Shown here: positions 63,136-64,000 of the stretch, one piece after another
Numbering within the stretch: the first letter of the stretch is position 1
How the letters are laid out: every line of letters begins with the position of its first letter
Source: Desulfurococcales archaeon
GTDB taxonomy: Archaea > Thermoproteota > Thermoprotei_A > Sulfolobales > Desulfurococcaceae
Reading direction: 5' to 3'
Assembly (NCBI GenBank): GCA_027022365.1
Contig: JALVYU010000026.1
Span: forward strand, 496,001-560,000
Length of the DNA stretch: 64,000 nt
Program-made: the position numbers and the translations under genes
The notes under the pieces: model-generated
What the model was told of the DNA's origin: nothing
The model's input: only the letters and a program-made list of their open reading frames with translations
The model's database searches: none

Positions 63136-64000
63136 TCATTCTTGCTCTACGACAAGTACATCAAGTTCAAGAGGATATGCCTGTACACCTAAGACTTCAG
63201 AAATACTAGGAGTTGTTCTGCCTTGATCTCCGTGTACAAGTTCCTTCACATATAGTCCGCCATCGCAGTATATGAGGGCTTCAAACATATTATCAACTAG
63301 TTGTCTTGTTTTCACGAAATATACTTTTCTTCTACGCAGGTGCTCCTTTTTCCTACGAAGTATTCTGAGGGGAGTTAGTTGTCTTATCTCTCTATTGGTA
63401 AAATACTTCTCGATCTCGTCGAGTTGCTGTCTATTAACAGGATTCTCCGTCATGATCAGTACTTTGTAGAGTTTTTTCTTCTTAGAAGCTTCTCCCTTCA
63501 AATACGCTATTCTTGACCTCGATGATTCGCCATGGATTACTGCCTCGATGAGTGTTCCTTTGAGTAGATCGTTCACTAAATCTAAATCAACATACCTAAA
63601 CCGGGGATTCTTTATCTCTATGACTAGAGGCCTGCCTGTTCCCAGCATTCTCGCGTCAACATCTTCTCTACCACTTGCATGAATAACAACTTCTTCAGCG
63701 TCAAAGATTTCTTTTAGCCTGTCATTGAAGAATTCTTGAAGGCTGTATGGATATAGCTTTACGCCCTCGCGCGTCGTCCATATAGTATGCGATATGTTCC
63801 GCCCACGCTTCCAGTATTTTCCCTCAAAAAGCAATGGATTGATCTCGAGTCTTAGACCCAGTGTTTCATAGTCTATTACAACTACTGCTTCGGGTTTATC
63901 GAAATCGGGCTCTAGGCCATAAAACTTCATTATTCTTTTCCCGACTTCCCTCTTGATCTCATTCTTTATAGATTCCGAGTACTCGAGGCCGCTGAAGCTG
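63136..64000 (-). CDS. pus10: tRNA pseudouridine synthase Pus10 (N-terminus outside the window)
   Basis: The C-terminal catalytic part has HASGREDVDARMLGTGRP with the Asp of pseudouridine synthases, and EIKNPRFRYVDLDLVNDLL. The frame stays open upstream of the ATG at 63930, through SGLEYSESIKNEI, to the window edge, so the gene is longer. Archaeal Pus10 makes pseudouridines 54 and 55 in tRNA. Confidence 0.93.
   Translation of the reverse strand, partial: SFSGLEYSESIKNEIKREVGKRIMKFYGLEPDFDKPEAVVVIDYETLGLRLEINPLLFEGKYWKRGRNISHTIWTTREGVKLYPYSLQEFFNDRLKEIFDAEEVVIHASGREDVDARMLGTGRPLVIEIKNPRFRYVDLDLVNDLLKGTLIEAVIHGESSRSRIAYLKGEASKKKKLYKVLIMTENPVNRQQLDEIEKYFTNREIRQLTPLRILRRKKEHLRRRKVYFVKTRQLVDNMFEALIYCDGGLYVKELVHGDQGRTTPSISEVLGVQAYPLELDVLVVEQE

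Overview
The window is a 64 kb piece of the chromosome of a hyperthermophilic crenarchaeon (Thermoproteota), most probably in or near the Desulfurococcales. The signs are archaeal RNA polymerase subunits H, B (unsplit), A', A'', D and F, archaeal ribosomal proteins (L18e, L30e, L21e), EF-1alpha, Orc1/Cdc6, TATA-type promoters, Shine-Dalgarno sites of the GGTGA type, frequent GTG/TTG starts, a tRNA intron at position 37/38, and a tetraether-lipid-type radical SAM enzyme. I cannot name the species.

Layout. 1-15.5 kb is a conserved informational block, almost all on the minus strand: rpl13-rpl18e-rpoD-rps11-rps4-rps13, tRNA-Ser, rps10-tuf, rps7, rps12, nusA-rpl30e-rpoA2-rpoA1-rpoB-rpoH. One plus-strand bifunctional-nuclease-like gene sits between rps7 and rps12. 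30.4-38.1 kb holds a ferritin-like gene, orc1/cdc6, DUF99, tRNA-Lys, tRNA-Gln, a DUF2202 protein, and molybdopterin genes (moaD, moaE, moaC, moaA) with a Tes-like radical SAM gene at the head of the moaA-moaC run. 42.4-64 kb holds MarC, tRNA-Thr, DUF1152, Fap7, a permuted GTPase, MoeB, a B12-dependent radical SAM enzyme, CutA, MscS, TmcA, GlmS, a WtpABC tungstate transporter, PyrH, TrmJ, and the conserved run hemK-ksgA-DUF655-rpoF-rpl21e-pus10.

Two integrated elements interrupt this chromosome. Element A (15,703-30,339; excised circle about 14.59 kb) lies in tRNA-Ala(GGC). It looks like a provirus. Its tyrosine recombinase gene is split into intN and intC by 46-bp att repeats formed by the 5' half of the tRNA. 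It carries an early-type operon of small unknown proteins, a P-loop ATPase operon, a set of secreted or membrane-anchored proteins probably belonging to a virion, a very basic protein, and a winged-helix regulator. Its promoters fall into two classes. Three (integrase, early operon, regulator) have a perfect palindrome TTTCTA-N3-TAGAAA directly after the TATA box. Five (ATPase operon and envelope-type genes) have AGCTTTTC, or a close variant, exactly 5 nt before the TATA box. This looks like a two-regulon lysogeny/late switch. The element also brings a copy of the host tRNA-Ala promoter, at the same spacing, inside the intN coding sequence.

Element B (38,270-42,415; circle about 4.09 kb) lies in the 3' part of tRNA-Val(GAC) and is also bounded by a split integrase gene. 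It is GC-rich and plasmid-like. It contains a helically phased array of nine heptamers with a hairpin and an AT-rich stretch (probable origin), a truncated gene that may encode the end of a replication protein, and a PaREP1-type gene.

Other points worth a look are a GC-rich candidate structured RNA ending in an ACA box (43.67-43.75 kb), a long inverted-repeat structure downstream of glmS, and a frameshifted MoaD-like gene next to moeB. All assignments are from reading the sequence only; no search was run.
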